Shown piece after piece: positions 7,733-16,302 of a DNA stretch of 64,000 bases. How positions within the stretch are numbered: position 1 is the first letter of the stretch; each line of letters opens with the position of its first letter. Source of the DNA: Gemmata massiliana (lineage in GTDB: Bacteria > Planctomycetota > Planctomycetia > Gemmatales > Gemmataceae); the NCBI RefSeq assembly GCF_901538265.1, contig NZ_LR593886.1, forward strand, positions 10,003,738-10,067,737. Reading direction: 5' to 3'. Both the position numbers and the translations under genes were made by a program. The notes beneath the pieces were generated by a model. That model did not search any database, was not told the origin of the DNA, and saw nothing but the letters and a program-made list of their open reading frames with translations.

Positions 7733-8923
7733 CTACGCCGCCAGCCGACTCGGGCGCACGCCCTTGAGCCATGCCCCCATCTCCTGAACCTCTTGCGTCC
7801 AATAGCTGGTCATGCGCCGGTGCATGAACGCCGCGAACATCTGGTCCACGATCGCCGCCAGGTCGCGGACGTGTTGGAGCCGGTCTTCCTCGCGGGCGCG
7901 CTGGTCCCCTTCCGCCGCGGGCGGGGGGAGCTTGATCGAACTGAGCGCCAATGTTTCCGCCTGGATGATGAAACTGAACGTGTCGCCCGCGTTCGCAACG
8001 TGGAACGCGGCTTTACGCGGGAGCTTCCCGGCCTTCGCCGCGGCGCGGGCCTCGGGCAGTCGAACCGCCGCGTCCGCGTTGAGCGTGCCCGAGCCCGTGG
8101 TCCCGCGGGGGCACTCCAAACGCAAACCGCCTTGCAGCATGAACGTGACCTTTGACCCGTCCGGAAGCGAGAGGGTGTCCCCCTCGCACTCGGAGTAGTA
8201 CCAGAGCCAAAGCAGGAACTCGTTACCGAGGAACTGAGGTACGGTGTCGGACGCGCACCACGCGGGACGATCGTCCGGCGTGACGCCCTCCACGAACGGT
8301 GACAGGCTCTCGTGCTCGGCCGCGGGATAGAGCGCCATCGCCAGCCCCGCCGCGTCGATCGGCTCGAGCTTCCCGCCGAGCTGCTCTTGCTGGGTCAGGC
8401 TGGCGCAGAACGTCTGCTCCCAAAGGCGTTGGAACCGAACTCCGTCCGCCCCGCTGGTCGAGCCGAGGAACGCGGTGTTGTTGACCGCATCCCACATGCA
8501 CGGGGCGAGCTTCCACTTCCGGTACCGGCCGTCCTTCGCTTCCTGCTCGAGCCGCTCCCGCGCGATGGACTTCGCCTCGCGCTTCTGCCGCATGCTCGGG
8601 AGCCCGCTCGGGTTGTCCTTGCTCAGCGCCTTCAGCTCGGTTTCGTAGTACGCCTTGAAGCGCTCCGGGGGAAACCGATCGGTCTGAGCGCAGTAGTCGA
8701 ACAGCAGGTGATCGGTGTAAACGTTCTTCTCTTGCGTGAAGTCCTTATCCCAGATGTGCCGGCCGCCGGCCCATCCGGTCTCGACCCCATCGGGCGCCGC
8801 CGGCTTGTCTCGCCCGGCCACGTAATCCTTCAGCCGGTTGAGGTGCGTCTCATCGAACAGGCGCGGCTTCGCGCCCTCGACTCGGAACCGCTGGAAGGCT
8901 AATGAGCCACTGAGAAACGACAT
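7733..8923 (-). CDS. RdgC-like recombination-associated protein
   Basis: A 396-residue protein. The N-terminus MSFLSGSLAFQRFRVEG and the central NEFLLWLWYYSE resemble the longer RdgC-like proteins of myxobacteria and planctomycetes; E. coli RdgC (about 300 residues) is a ring-shaped DNA-binding protein that limits RecA-driven recombination. A glutamate-rich helix (about 115-135) and an alanine-rich C-terminal half are also visible. Its place beside a VRR-NUC nuclease and a RecA-like ATPase fits a recombination module. The family assignment is by remembered motifs; a generic phage protein of unknown function is the alternative. Confidence 0.6.
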   Translation of the reverse strand: MSFLSGSLAFQRFRVEGAKPRLFDETHLNRLKDYVAGRDKPAAPDGVETGWAGGRHIWDKDFTQEKNVYTDHLLFDYCAQTDRFPPERFKAYYETELKALSKDNPSGLPSMRQKREAKSIARERLEQEAKDGRYRKWKLAPCMWDAVNNTAFLGSTSGADGVRFQRLWEQTFCASLTQQEQLGGKLEPIDAAGLAMALYPAAEHESLSPFVEGVTPDDRPAWCASDTVPQFLGNEFLLWLWYYSECEGDTLSLPDGSKVTFMLQGGLRLECPRGTTGSGTLNADAAVRLPEARAAAKAGKLPRKAAFHVANAGDTFSFIIQAETLALSSIKLPPPAAEGDQRAREEDRLQHVRDLAAIVDQMFAAFMHRRMTSYWTQEVQEMGAWLKGVRPSRLAA

Positions 8924-8954
8924 TGCAGGTCTCCGGGAACGCGGTGGGGATGGA

Positions 8955-9185
8955 TCAGGCCGTATCGCCCGTGTCCGCGATGCGGAGCACTTGGCGCGAG
9001 CCGGGGAAGGGCAGGAGCACGGGTTCGGCGGTCAGCCGATCGTGCCAGGTCTTCACCTCGGCGCGGGCCGAGCGGACGTAGGACATCGCCCAGCGCGCTT
9101 CGCGGACGACGCGCCGGGCGTACCAGAGCGCCGCGCTCGAGATGAGCAGAGAGAGAACGTTGGACACGATCAGGAACGTGAGCAC
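8955..9185 (-). CDS. Small membrane protein (single-span)
   Basis: A 76-residue protein beginning at a GTG (9185) preceded by GGAGG seven bases upstream; a longer reading from 9254 would run through that site. Residues about 1-20 form one membrane span (LTFLIVSNVLSLLISSAALW), followed by a basic helix and a soluble tail. It starts directly after the stop of the upstream gene (9188), consistent with an operon. Role unknown. Confidence 0.6.
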   Translation of the reverse strand: MLTFLIVSNVLSLLISSAALWYARRVVREARWAMSYVRSARAEVKTWHDRLTAEPVLLPFPGSRQVLRIADTGDTA

Positions 9186-9187
9186 GG

Positions 9188-9526
9188 TTAAGCCTCCAAA
9201 GGGGGTACAGATTCGGTCGGGGTCTGAGTCGGAGCAACGAGCCGGAACTCCCACAGCCCGGCTTTCGGGTTGCCGCGGCGCTGAGCGTCGATCCGGAACA
9301 GACCGAACTTCGCTTTCCGCAAGTCCCGAATGCGGGTACCGATGCTCGTTTCCGGGTCGCGCTTACCGTTGAACATCTGGGCAATCCGGGCCTGCACCTC
9401 GGACACGGTGAGCCACTCGCCGCAACGCATCACGGTGAGCACGCGCTCCTGCTGGGTGTCGGCCCGCTCACCGTCGAGAGCCGGGTCGAAGGTCGCGCCG
9501 TCGCGCGGGGGGCCGGTATCGCTCAT
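9188..9526 (-). CDS. Small winged-helix-like protein
   Basis: A 112-residue protein. After an acidic N-terminus, residues about 26-95 read like a winged helix: helix QQERVLTVM, a short WLTVSEVQARI segment, then TSIGTRIRDLRKAKFGLFR and a strand pair ending GLWEFRLV. This pattern (strand-capped helix, 'rigid' recognition helix, wing) is common in small phage regulators and nuclease accessory proteins. It lies in the leftward early operon. I cannot name a family. Confidence 0.5.
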   Translation of the reverse strand: MSDTGPPRDGATFDPALDGERADTQQERVLTVMRCGEWLTVSEVQARIAQMFNGKRDPETSIGTRIRDLRKAKFGLFRIDAQRRGNPKAGLWEFRLVAPTQTPTESVPPLEA

Positions 9527-9556
9527 GGGTGCGATCTCCTGGGGTGCCGTTGGTGG

Positions 9557-10231
9557 TCACTTGGATTTGCGCGGTGGGGTGAACCCGTTCGCCGCCAGAC
9601 GCCGTGCGATGTTGGGCAGGTCCGCGAGCGACTCGGAGACGGCCCCGCCGCGGAGCTTCTCGATCTCGGCCCGCTGGTGGTCGCGGAGCAGTTGCACCGG
9701 GTCCACGCCGCGGAACGGCCCTCGGTACTTCGAGAGCGTCGGGTGCCGGTCGCCTTTGCGGTACAGCTCGGCCCCGGCCGCGCACGCCTTGTGGTCGCAT
9801 CGGACCGGGATCGTGAGCACCGTGCGATACCCGGCTTTGGGCACCAACCGAGCCGGCGCGTCGGATGGCACCACGACGCATTCGGGCATGGGCACATCGA
9901 CGAGCCCGAGGTCGCGGCACAGCTCGCACTTCGGCTCGGGCGCCGGCCCGGGGTCTTTCGGATCGGCCGCGGCCAGCGTTTCGGACCGCTCGCGCCGCAA
10001 CGCCTTCAGCTCGATCACCAGGGCGTCGGTGTGCTCGTTGGGGAACTTCGGCGTCCGTGCGTTGCTCACGAGCCGATCCGTGCATTCCCCCATCTCGCCG
10101 ACGGTCGCGCCGTACTTGTCCTGAAACACGCCCTGATTTTGCACCAGGGTGCGGGCCGTCTCGGGGTTGCCCGCGGCCCCCGTCGCGATGCAGTGCAGCT
10201 TGACCCAGCCTTTAAACTCAGCGTCACTCAC
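9557..10231 (-). CDS. Phage protein with a Cys4 zinc-finger-like motif
   Basis: A 224-residue hypothetical protein. Paired cysteines (CELC at about 101-104 and a CDHKAC about 43 residues later) could bind one zinc ion, recalling DnaJ-type or primase-type zinc ribbons. The C-terminal part is rich in Arg, Gln and Leu and likely helical. It overlaps the start-side neighbour at 10228 by four bases (ATGA), so it is coupled to the replication-initiator-like gene. A role in replication is inferred from position only. Confidence 0.5.
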   Translation of the reverse strand: MSDAEFKGWVKLHCIATGAAGNPETARTLVQNQGVFQDKYGATVGEMGECTDRLVSNARTPKFPNEHTDALVIELKALRRERSETLAAADPKDPGPAPEPKCELCRDLGLVDVPMPECVVVPSDAPARLVPKAGYRTVLTIPVRCDHKACAAGAELYRKGDRHPTLSKYRGPFRGVDPVQLLRDHQRAEIEKLRGGAVSESLADLPNIARRLAANGFTPPRKSK

Positions 10232-11175
10232 GATGTGCCTCCGCTGTTGCGATTCCTAAATGCGTCGTTAATTACGTCGTCGATCGTTTGCTTGCCGCCC
10301 CTGGTCTCGACCACCGGGGCCGCGTCGAACTCTCCCTCGAGCACCCGCACCAGCACGTCCGGATTGCTCACGAACGTGTCGAGCCTTAACCCCTGGGACC
10401 ACTTCGGATCTTCGCCCCGACACCGTGGCGAGCGCCCGGCGCGGCGCACGGCTTCCCGCCAGCGTGCGGCCCACGTGGGATCACGGAGCCGCGCCTGCCA
10501 GTGGCCAACTCGGTTGGGGGTGCGTTGGATGCCGTTCGCGGAGTCGTGGCCCGGGAGCTTCGCCGCGACCCATTCGCCGACCAGCTCGGCGAACTTCGCT
10601 ACGGACCCGGCCTCGGGGTCCGGTCCGGTTTCAGACTTGAGATCCGGCGTCGGGGGCTCGACCGCGCCGCCCCCCGGCTCGGCGGGGGGTAGGGGGGTGT
10701 CTTTGTCTTTCTTCTTCTCTTCTCTTTTCTTCTCTTCTCTGGTCACGCTTGTGTCACGCTGGGAGCGTGACATTTTCGGGACATCAGCGTGACCAGAGCG
10801 TGACTCGCCCGAACGCTGCTTTTGCTTGCGATTTGCGGCTAGCGCACGCTGTTTGGCCCCTTCGCCCATGTGCCGATCGAAGCGCGGGAACGTGATTCCG
10901 GCGCCTTCTTCGGGAGAAGATTTCAGCCACCCGACGGACTCGAGCGCCGCACCGAACCCGTCACACAGTGCGATGGAATCGAGACACGAGCGTGACACGA
11001 GCGTGACATGACCGTGACGGTCCGCGTGCGTGTCGGCCCACACCCACACCGTCGTGAGCCGGCCGATTACGCCGAACGTATCGAGCTTCAGAAGGGACGC
11101 CAGCCGGATCACGGCCGGGTCACTCTGGAGGTCCGTTCGTAGTTTGATCCACCCGCCCGCCATCATCCCCTCCAA
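10228..11175 (-). CDS. Phage replication-initiator-like protein with winged-helix N-terminus
   Basis: A 315-residue protein. The N-terminal part (about 6-105) looks like the winged-helix domain of phage replisome organisers: GWIKLRTDLQSDPAVIRLA, then FGVIGRLTTVWVWADTHAD and a short Phe-rich strand. A low-complexity lysine/glutamate stretch (about 146-157) and proline-rich linker join it to a C-terminal helical domain. The layout matches O-protein-like initiators that load helicase at an origin. It could begin at Met 4 or 5 instead of the first Met. It lies directly downstream of the RecA-like ATPase gene. Confidence 0.55.
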   Translation of the reverse strand: MEGMMAGGWIKLRTDLQSDPAVIRLASLLKLDTFGVIGRLTTVWVWADTHADRHGHVTLVSRSCLDSIALCDGFGAALESVGWLKSSPEEGAGITFPRFDRHMGEGAKQRALAANRKQKQRSGESRSGHADVPKMSRSQRDTSVTREEKKREEKKKDKDTPLPPAEPGGGAVEPPTPDLKSETGPDPEAGSVAKFAELVGEWVAAKLPGHDSANGIQRTPNRVGHWQARLRDPTWAARWREAVRRAGRSPRCRGEDPKWSQGLRLDTFVSNPDVLVRVLEGEFDAAPVVETRGGKQTIDDVINDAFRNRNSGGTS

Positions 11176-11208
11176 CGTGCGTTCGCCCTGGTGATGAACT
11201 CTCCGCGC

Positions 11209-12270
11209 TCAGTCCGGCGGGCTGGTGTCGTCGTTGTCGAACAGGTCGGTTTGGTCCGGGTCGGGTGTGACGCCGTTGGCGAACGGGATTGGGTTGCCGT
11301 GCTCATCGCGCTCAATACCATCGGCGCCGACTTTTGAGGTCGGGGCCGTGGCGGGTTTCGGTGGCGCGGACAGCGCGGCTTTGCGAGCGTTCTTGTGTGA
11401 CTCGAGCTTCTCTTGAATGGGAACCGGGAGCGTCTTCCACGCGCTGGCGAGCTGTTCCAACGTGGTCGCGCCGTCGAGCAGTTTGATTGCCGCGACTTCG
11501 GCCGGCGACGGGGCCGGCGGTGGGGGCGGGGGCGGAACCGGTACCGCTTCGGCCGAGAGCCACCAGGTAATAAGGGGTTGCCAGAACTCCGGCCCGGGGC
11601 ACTCGCCGAGCGCGCCGTCCATCGCGGTGCAACCGCGCACCTTCTCGACGTGGGCCGCGTGCCCCTCGGGTTCGAGCCGCACGACGCAATCGAACTCGTA
11701 CTCGGTGTTCTCGCGCTGGTCGGTCTTCATGCCGACCTTCTTGATCTTCGACTTGCCCCCGTCGTCGATGCGCTCGTACTCCGACTTCACCCGCATGGTC
11801 GCGATCATGTGGGCGCGCGGGTCCGTGAGCGCGGTGAGCATCTTCCGCTGGTCCGGGGTGACCTTCGCCCATCCCCCGAACTTGTCGCCCTTGTTCCTCT
11901 GGGCGAAGTTGTCCACCTGCTCCATCGCCCCGTGCCAGGCGTGGGACAGCGAATCGAAGATGATGAGGTCGAACCCGGCTTTGACCAGGTACTCGTAACA
12001 CTCGGCGTACCCGCCCGGGTTCTGCTTCCCGTGGGGGATCGGGCACACCTCGTACTCCCACTTCTCCCCGTCCATCTGCACGCCGTCGTACAGCCCCGCG
12101 GACTCGTTCTCCGAGTCCGCTACGACGATGCGCGAGCCGATCCCGAACCGGCGCAAGGCGAACGCCAGGCGCAGCGCGGTGAACGTCTTCCCGGACCCGC
12201 TCAAGCCCTCAAGCGCGATCTTCAACGGCCGGCGCTGGCGCTTCGCCTTGCGTACCTCGAACACGGACAT
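11209..12270 (-). CDS. RecA-fold phage ATPase (AAA_24 / Sak4-like)
   Basis: A 353-residue P-loop ATPase. Walker A is GLSGSGKT (residues 22-29) and Walker B is DLIIFDSLSH (about 101-110); the core ends near residue 225. The short RecA-like core resembles phage AAA_24 or Sak4 proteins, which act as single-strand annealing or recombination ATPases. A proline-rich linker (about 240-252) leads to an acidic tail ending TDLFDNDDTS, like tails that bind single-strand binding protein partners. The start at 12270 has AGAGGG upstream; the longer frame from 12396 lacks such a site. Confidence 0.75.
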   Translation of the reverse strand: MSVFEVRKAKRQRRPLKIALEGLSGSGKTFTALRLAFALRRFGIGSRIVVADSENESAGLYDGVQMDGEKWEYEVCPIPHGKQNPGGYAECYEYLVKAGFDLIIFDSLSHAWHGAMEQVDNFAQRNKGDKFGGWAKVTPDQRKMLTALTDPRAHMIATMRVKSEYERIDDGGKSKIKKVGMKTDQRENTEYEFDCVVRLEPEGHAAHVEKVRGCTAMDGALGECPGPEFWQPLITWWLSAEAVPVPPPPPPPAPSPAEVAAIKLLDGATTLEQLASAWKTLPVPIQEKLESHKNARKAALSAPPKPATAPTSKVGADGIERDEHGNPIPFANGVTPDPDQTDLFDNDDTSPPD

Positions 12271-12308
12271 AACGAACCCTCTGCAAGCAGTGGAGTGAAT
12301 GGGGTGAA

Positions 12309-12911
12309 TCAGGATTGGGGGTTGGCCGGCGTGACGTAGCGGGGCGCGGTCAGGTTGGCGTGTCCGTCGATCTGGCACGCGGCGCGCACTTCGCACCAGC
12401 GCTGCGCACCTTCAAGCGTGTCAAACAACGGACTGTAGCGGTGCTTGCTGTCGGTCCCGAATCGGCAGTCCCGAGCGCGGAAGTGCCCCTGCTCACACAC
12501 GACGCGGAGGACGGGACCGCTCCGGGCCGCGAACCAACCGGACTTGTCTTCACGCCACGTGAGGGGCACGCCCGCGGCCCGCCCTTCGCACCAGCTCATT
12601 GCCGAGGGCAACACGTCGTAAATGACCGCTCTCTCGTCGGTCCAGAGATCCAGGGCATCAAACTGATGTGTTCCCGCTGACGGCTGAACGATGGCGAACC
12701 GGCCGTCCGCGCTCGCCATGAGGTATTCCGCGCCAGTCCCCGCAACCCACTGAATAACTGAGGAGCGCTTGGTCGCCGGTTCGGGCACGGTCGGGGATTC
12801 GACCGCTGCCGAGGGCAACGGCTCAATACACACGTCGATTGTCACCGCGAACGTGATGCGCACCTGTTGGGGCGCGCGGTCTCCCCCGGCGGAACTCGCT
12901 TGAGCCACCAT
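12309..12911 (-). CDS. Hypothetical phage protein
   Basis: A 200-residue protein of unknown family in the leftward early operon, 38 bases upstream of the ATPase gene. Residues about 15-32 form a hydrophobic beta segment, and the C-terminal half contains several Cys and Trp residues (CEGRAAG, CEQGHFRARDCRFG, WCEVRAACQ). The C-terminal ALERW-like segment (LEGAQRWCEVRAACQIDGH) suggests a helical binding element. No catalytic motif. Confidence 0.5.
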   Translation of the reverse strand: MVAQASSAGGDRAPQQVRITFAVTIDVCIEPLPSAAVESPTVPEPATKRSSVIQWVAGTGAEYLMASADGRFAIVQPSAGTHQFDALDLWTDERAVIYDVLPSAMSWCEGRAAGVPLTWREDKSGWFAARSGPVLRVVCEQGHFRARDCRFGTDSKHRYSPLFDTLEGAQRWCEVRAACQIDGHANLTAPRYVTPANPQS

Positions 12912-12926
12912 CGCCTGCTCCGGTAG

Positions 12927-13031
12927 TTACTTGAGGCTTGATTCGATACCAGCGCCGCCCCGTGGAGTTGCACCACGACAGGGGCCAGAGCCCCGGCCCG
13001 CCTTACGATGCGGGTTGACCTTCCCGGCCAT
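12927..13031 (-). CDS. Possible 34-residue basic peptide
   Basis: A short ORF (MAGKVNPHRKAGRG...) that exactly fills the gap between the genes at 13046 and 12911, with 14- and 15-base spacers. It is very basic and glycine-rich. No clear ribosome-binding site precedes it, so it may be chance. Confidence 0.25.
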   Translation of the reverse strand: MAGKVNPHRKAGRGSGPCRGATPRGGAGIESSLK

Positions 13032-13045
13032 GAGCGGCAACCGCA

Positions 13046-13303
13046 CTAGGCGGCCTTGCTTCGCACCTGCTCTGTGAGATGATCGAGCACCGTGTGGTAG
13101 AGCGCGGACAGCTCGTTCGCCCGAACCACTACCGGCGGGTCGAGCCGCCCCAGTTCCCGCGCAACGGCGTCCTGGCCGAATCCGTCGCGGTAGGAGCCCC
13201 ACAGCATGAGCAGGCGTAGCACCGTCGGGCGGACGCACATCTCCGCGACGAGCGCGCGGTCGCTACCGGTCGCGGGCAGGGGTTTCGGCTTGCGGCGGGG
13301 CAT
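13046..13303 (-). CDS. Hypothetical phage protein, 85 residues
   Basis: An 85-residue, mostly helical protein beginning MPRRKPKPLPATG, with Leu-rich helices (PTVLRLLMLWGS) and a basic end. The start at 13303 is preceded by AGGAG at good distance (the frame extends to 13393 but without a ribosome-binding site). It lies between the excisionase-like gene and the early operon. No family recognised. Confidence 0.55.
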   Translation of the reverse strand: MPRRKPKPLPATGSDRALVAEMCVRPTVLRLLMLWGSYRDGFGQDAVARELGRLDPPVVVRANELSALYHTVLDHLTEQVRSKAA

Positions 13304-13356
13304 GGTCCGGCTCCTGGTGTGGCTCGTTGGGTGTGGGGCAATTGAGTGGGAGCGGA

Positions 13357-13719
13357 TCAGAGCAAGTCGAGGTCCGCCAGCTTCTTCAAGCACGCCTCGA
13401 CCCGTTGCTTTCGGTCCGCTTCGGTTTCTGGCTGTTGCTGCGACATCTGCGCGTGATTACTCTGGCGAAGAAACTCGGCCAACTCCGCGGGTGCAATCTT
13501 CCAGCGTCCGCCGATCTTGCGGCCGCGAAGGAGTATCCTTTTCTTCTGCCCGCTTTCGTCCCACGCTGTGACTCCGACAACGAGCCAGCGGTTGACCGTC
13601 GAGAGCGATACCTCGTATGCCGCAGCGATTTCCTCGGGTGTGAGGTACTGCCGCCCCTCCGGGGGAGACGGGACCAGCGGCGGCGCGGTCGGAATATCGA
13701 TCTCAGCAACGGTTTCCAT
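13357..13719 (-). CDS. Helix-turn-helix DNA-binding protein (excisionase/MerR-like)
   Basis: A 120-residue protein with a helix-turn-helix of the excisionase/MerR type at residues about 25-82: YLTPEEIAAAYEVSLSTVNR, a wing with GRKIGGRWKIAPAEL and EFLR. In phages such proteins direct excision with the integrase or control early promoters. AAGGAG lies 9 bases before the start. It is the first gene of the leftward operon and faces the small plus-strand gene at 14030 across a region holding operator-like repeats, so it may regulate itself. Confidence 0.75.
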   Translation of the reverse strand: METVAEIDIPTAPPLVPSPPEGRQYLTPEEIAAAYEVSLSTVNRWLVVGVTAWDESGQKKRILLRGRKIGGRWKIAPAELAEFLRQSNHAQMSQQQPETEADRKQRVEACLKKLADLDLL

Positions 13720-13773
13720 TTCTGATACTCCTTACTGACCAATCGTTCACAAATGGATAGTAACTCAGACAAG

Positions 13774-13813
13774 TCGCAAACGTATTGCGAATGCGGTCTG
13801 AAATCGGTCTGAA
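13774..13813. promoter_or_regulatory. Operator-like repeats in the prophage control region
   Basis: An inverted repeat TCGCAA-ACGTA-TTGCGA (13774-13790) is followed by a direct repeat CGGTCTGAA at 13794-13802 and 13805-13813, 11 bases apart (one helical turn). They lie 55-95 bases upstream of the HTH gene start, where a promoter would sit. A third palindrome, TTGCGGCTT-T-AAGCCGCAA, occupies 13908-13926. The 310-base region 13720-14029 is AT-rich and contains no other gene. Confidence 0.55.
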
Positions 13814-14029
13814 CCGAAATAATTGCGTTTGCTAGCCAGCTGTTTCGCTGTTGGGTTATTGCGTGGTTCTTGGGAAGACACGAGTAGTATGCGATATCAG
13901 AATCTTATTGCGGCTTTAAGCCGCAAAATATACCTCATGGCGTCTTTAAGTCGATCTTACGAAAAGGAAATGCTGCAAAGGCGTTGCGATTGGTATTGTT
14001 TGTCCTGAAGACTTCGTAAGAATCGCGAC

Positions 14030-14233
14030 ATGGCGAAAGCGAAAAATACCCAACCGGAAGGCGACACGCCTGTTCCGTCCATTCGTATCCGCGAGCAAAT
14101 GCACCCTGCTGTACTTCAGGCGTGCGCCAGGCTTGTCATGAACCCAACTGAATTCGTGAACCAAGCGGTTCGTGAAAAATTGGAACGAGAAGGGTTGTGG
14201 CCGCCGAAGGCTGAAGAAAAAGGCCCAGCATAA
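14030..14233 (+). CDS. Small ribbon-helix-helix-like protein
   Basis: A 67-residue protein encoded on the opposite strand to the rest of the early region. VPSIRIREQMHPAVLQAC followed by NPTEFVNQAVREKLERE (about 14-54) resembles the strand-helix-helix of Arc/MetJ-type repressors. In a divergent control region a small RHH protein would be a natural regulator of the switch. The stop lies inside the loop of the terminator hairpin that serves the opposite gene. Family call is by pattern only. Confidence 0.55.
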   Translation: MAKAKNTQPEGDTPVPSIRIREQMHPAVLQACARLVMNPTEFVNQAVREKLEREGLWPPKAEEKGPA

Positions 14234-14245
14234 AAATGCTGGGCC
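14222..14245 (-). terminator. Rho-independent terminator for the winged-helix gene
   Basis: Stem GGCCCAGCAT/ATGCTGGGCC with a 4-base loop, followed on the minus strand by TTTTTCTTC. It lies 24 bases after the stop of the gene at 14269 and overlaps the end of the opposite ORF. Confidence 0.85.
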
Positions 14246-14268
14246 GGGTCGCTGCAGCTCTAGACAGT

Positions 14269-14892
14269 TTAAGACAATTGAGGAATTGCAAGTCGGTACC
14301 CGCCCTCGACTCGTTCGACGGGGTCTTTCTCGACGCCCAACTCCAGTTCTGCGCGAAGTATGGCGCGGAGTCCATACGCCACATCCTTGAGGCGATTATC
14401 CTCGGCGTTCGTATCGGCCCACACACGGGCCTTTAGTGCCCGATCTCGCACCGGCTCGCCGCGCGCATCAACCAGGGCGCGGAGTAGTCGCTCTCGCAAC
14501 CCGCTAACCCGAAACGCGCGCCCGTTGAACGCGGCGACACCAGCCCGGAAGCTCCAACCGTTCTGTGCAGGGAACTGACCGGGGGTATCGCCCCAGTCAT
14601 CCTGGATGGGACCAGATGGCCCGATTTCGGACCAAGAGCCGTCCGGGTAGAGCACGAGAACGGCACGCGGGTCAGGGTGGTTTGTTTCGCGTGCGAGTTT
14701 AGTTGCAGCGGACCAAAGCGGAGAGAGATCATTCTTGATCACAATGGCACCGGGCATGTGGCGGGGTAAGCCACCAATCTCCCGGTGTGAAGATGAATCG
14801 CGTATGTCGGTTAGGCCGGTTGTCCGTCGCGCAGTGAAGATTCCGTGAGGATGTGCGGGATCAGCCGGTTGCGCGGGCAATTCGCCGGGCAA
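14269..14892 (-). CDS. Protein with OmpR-like winged-helix C-terminus
   Basis: A 207-residue frame. The C-terminal 90 residues fit a transcriptional-regulator winged helix: FRVSGLRERLLRALVDARG, VRDRALKARVW, then NRLKDVAYGLRAILRAELEL and VERVEGGYRLAIP, where the last strand pair matches the usual 'GxGYRL' wing. The N-terminal half is not recognised. The start is uncertain: the first Met overlaps the integrase end by 32 bases; Met 47 (14754) would leave a more typical protein. It lies directly downstream of the integrase gene and ends at a good terminator, so the two may be co-transcribed. Confidence 0.65.
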   Translation of the reverse strand: MPGELPAQPADPAHPHGIFTARRTTGLTDIRDSSSHREIGGLPRHMPGAIVIKNDLSPLWSAATKLARETNHPDPRAVLVLYPDGSWSEIGPSGPIQDDWGDTPGQFPAQNGWSFRAGVAAFNGRAFRVSGLRERLLRALVDARGEPVRDRALKARVWADTNAEDNRLKDVAYGLRAILRAELELGVEKDPVERVEGGYRLAIPQLS

Positions 14893-16183
14893 CCGCCTCG
14901 CTCGGGTCGGCGTACACGGCCCGGGTAACCTCTACGGTGTCACCGATCGCGGCGGCCGCGGCTTCGTCGCTCTCGTAAATCCGCTGCACGTTCGTCGCGC
15001 GGTTGTGGCGCAGTTGGTGAGGCGTCCACGGTTCGATTCCAGCAGCTCGGCACGCTTCGCGGATTAGCTCCGAATACCGCGCCGAGGATACGGGCACCCG
15101 CCGCGACTTTTCGCTGTTCGGGTAGCGGGGCGGGAAACACCAAATGCGGCCGCCCGGTCCCGGGTTCGAGAGAAACGGGCGCAGGACCTCTTGCGACTGC
15201 GGGCCGAACCACCTGGTCAAGGGCTTGCGCTTTCGCTGGCGGTGCGTGTTCTTGTCCCGCACGCGGTACGCCCATTCGGTCTCACTGGTGTCGATCGCGT
15301 CCGCGGTCATCGCGCACAATTCACCGGGTCGGCACCCTGACAATTCGTGGAACTGAATCATCGCGGCCAGGACCGCCGCGCGCTCGGGGTTGGGGTCGAG
15401 GTGCGGGAGAACGGCCACGACCCGCGACGCGGGAACGCTCATCACCGGGTCAGGGTCGGGGGCCGTTGTGCGGCCCGCTTGGAGGTGCGGTACGTGGTCG
15501 AGCGCGTCCGCGATGCTTGCCGGAACCAGTTCCTCGGCCACGCCCCAGGAAAAGCATCGGCGGATGCGCCAGACGTTTCGATTGATTGTGTCTCGCGCCC
15601 ATCCCTTCTCGATCATCGCTTGCTGGCACGCCTTGAGCTGTCGCGGTTTGAATTCGGTCACGGGCAATAGCTTGTAGAGTGCCGCGAGCACCCGCATGGC
15701 CGCGCGCTGGCTGTGCTGCTCCGAGGTTGGCTTGCCGTCTTTGACGTAGTATCGGCCGACGTGCCCCATGTACTCCGCGACCAGGTCTCCAACCATGCAC
15801 CCGCCGCTCGGGTTCACCAGGTGACTACCAGCCCCAACCCACTCGGCTTGAAATGCTCGGTACGCTCCTGCCGCCTCTTTCGATCCCCACGGACCGAAAT
15901 ACCTGATGTTATCTTTCTTACCCGTTTTCCACCGCGCGCACGCCTGCCCGCTCTTGGTGTGTTTGAGCATCTTCGGGCACGGCCGGGGCGGTGGGACCGG
16001 GGGCGATCCGCGCTTGGCGAACTTGTTGGCGACGGGCGTGGTGAGGGCGCGGGCAACGTCGTAGCCCTGGTGGTCGAGCCGGCTCCGGATCGTCTCCGGG
16101 CTGATTCCGACCTTTCGCGCCCATTCCTGAAGGGAAAGGGTCAAACCGTTGTGTGTCAGATAGCGTGGCTTTGGATTGGGCAT
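14861..16183 (-). CDS. Tyrosine recombinase (phage integrase)
   Basis: A 440-residue integrase. An N-terminal helix-turn-helix segment (about 17-50) precedes a SAM-like core-binding domain (about 130-230) and the catalytic domain (about 250-430). Catalytic residues seen are Arg 285 (SGCRPGEL), His 389 and Arg 392 (HQLRHNRAT), and Tyr 424 (AVYADP). Asp 415 (IGDTVEV) sits where most relatives have His or Trp. It cuts and joins DNA at the attachment site; the nearby tRNA-Ala is the presumed host site. It is transcribed away from the tRNA into the prophage. Confidence 0.93.
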   Translation of the reverse strand: MPNPKPRYLTHNGLTLSLQEWARKVGISPETIRSRLDHQGYDVARALTTPVANKFAKRGSPPVPPPRPCPKMLKHTKSGQACARWKTGKKDNIRYFGPWGSKEAAGAYRAFQAEWVGAGSHLVNPSGGCMVGDLVAEYMGHVGRYYVKDGKPTSEQHSQRAAMRVLAALYKLLPVTEFKPRQLKACQQAMIEKGWARDTINRNVWRIRRCFSWGVAEELVPASIADALDHVPHLQAGRTTAPDPDPVMSVPASRVVAVLPHLDPNPERAAVLAAMIQFHELSGCRPGELCAMTADAIDTSETEWAYRVRDKNTHRQRKRKPLTRWFGPQSQEVLRPFLSNPGPGGRIWCFPPRYPNSEKSRRVPVSSARYSELIREACRAAGIEPWTPHQLRHNRATNVQRIYESDEAAAAAIGDTVEVTRAVYADPSEAVARRIARATG

Positions 16184-16249
16184 GTAGCGATTGTGTTAGC
16201 TACGATGCGGCCCGAACAGGTTGGTAGCCCCCCGCCCACTCCTGACATG

Positions 16250-16268
16250 GGCGGGTAAAATACCCGCC
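16250..16268. other. Small hairpin upstream of the integrase
   Basis: GGCGGGTA-AAA-TACCCGCC, an 8-bp perfect stem between the tRNA terminator and the integrase start. Function unknown; could be an arm or integration-host site. Confidence 0.35.
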
Positions 16269-16302
16269 TCGTATGTTCCGCGCCAGACTGCTCCGGGAAC
16301 GA

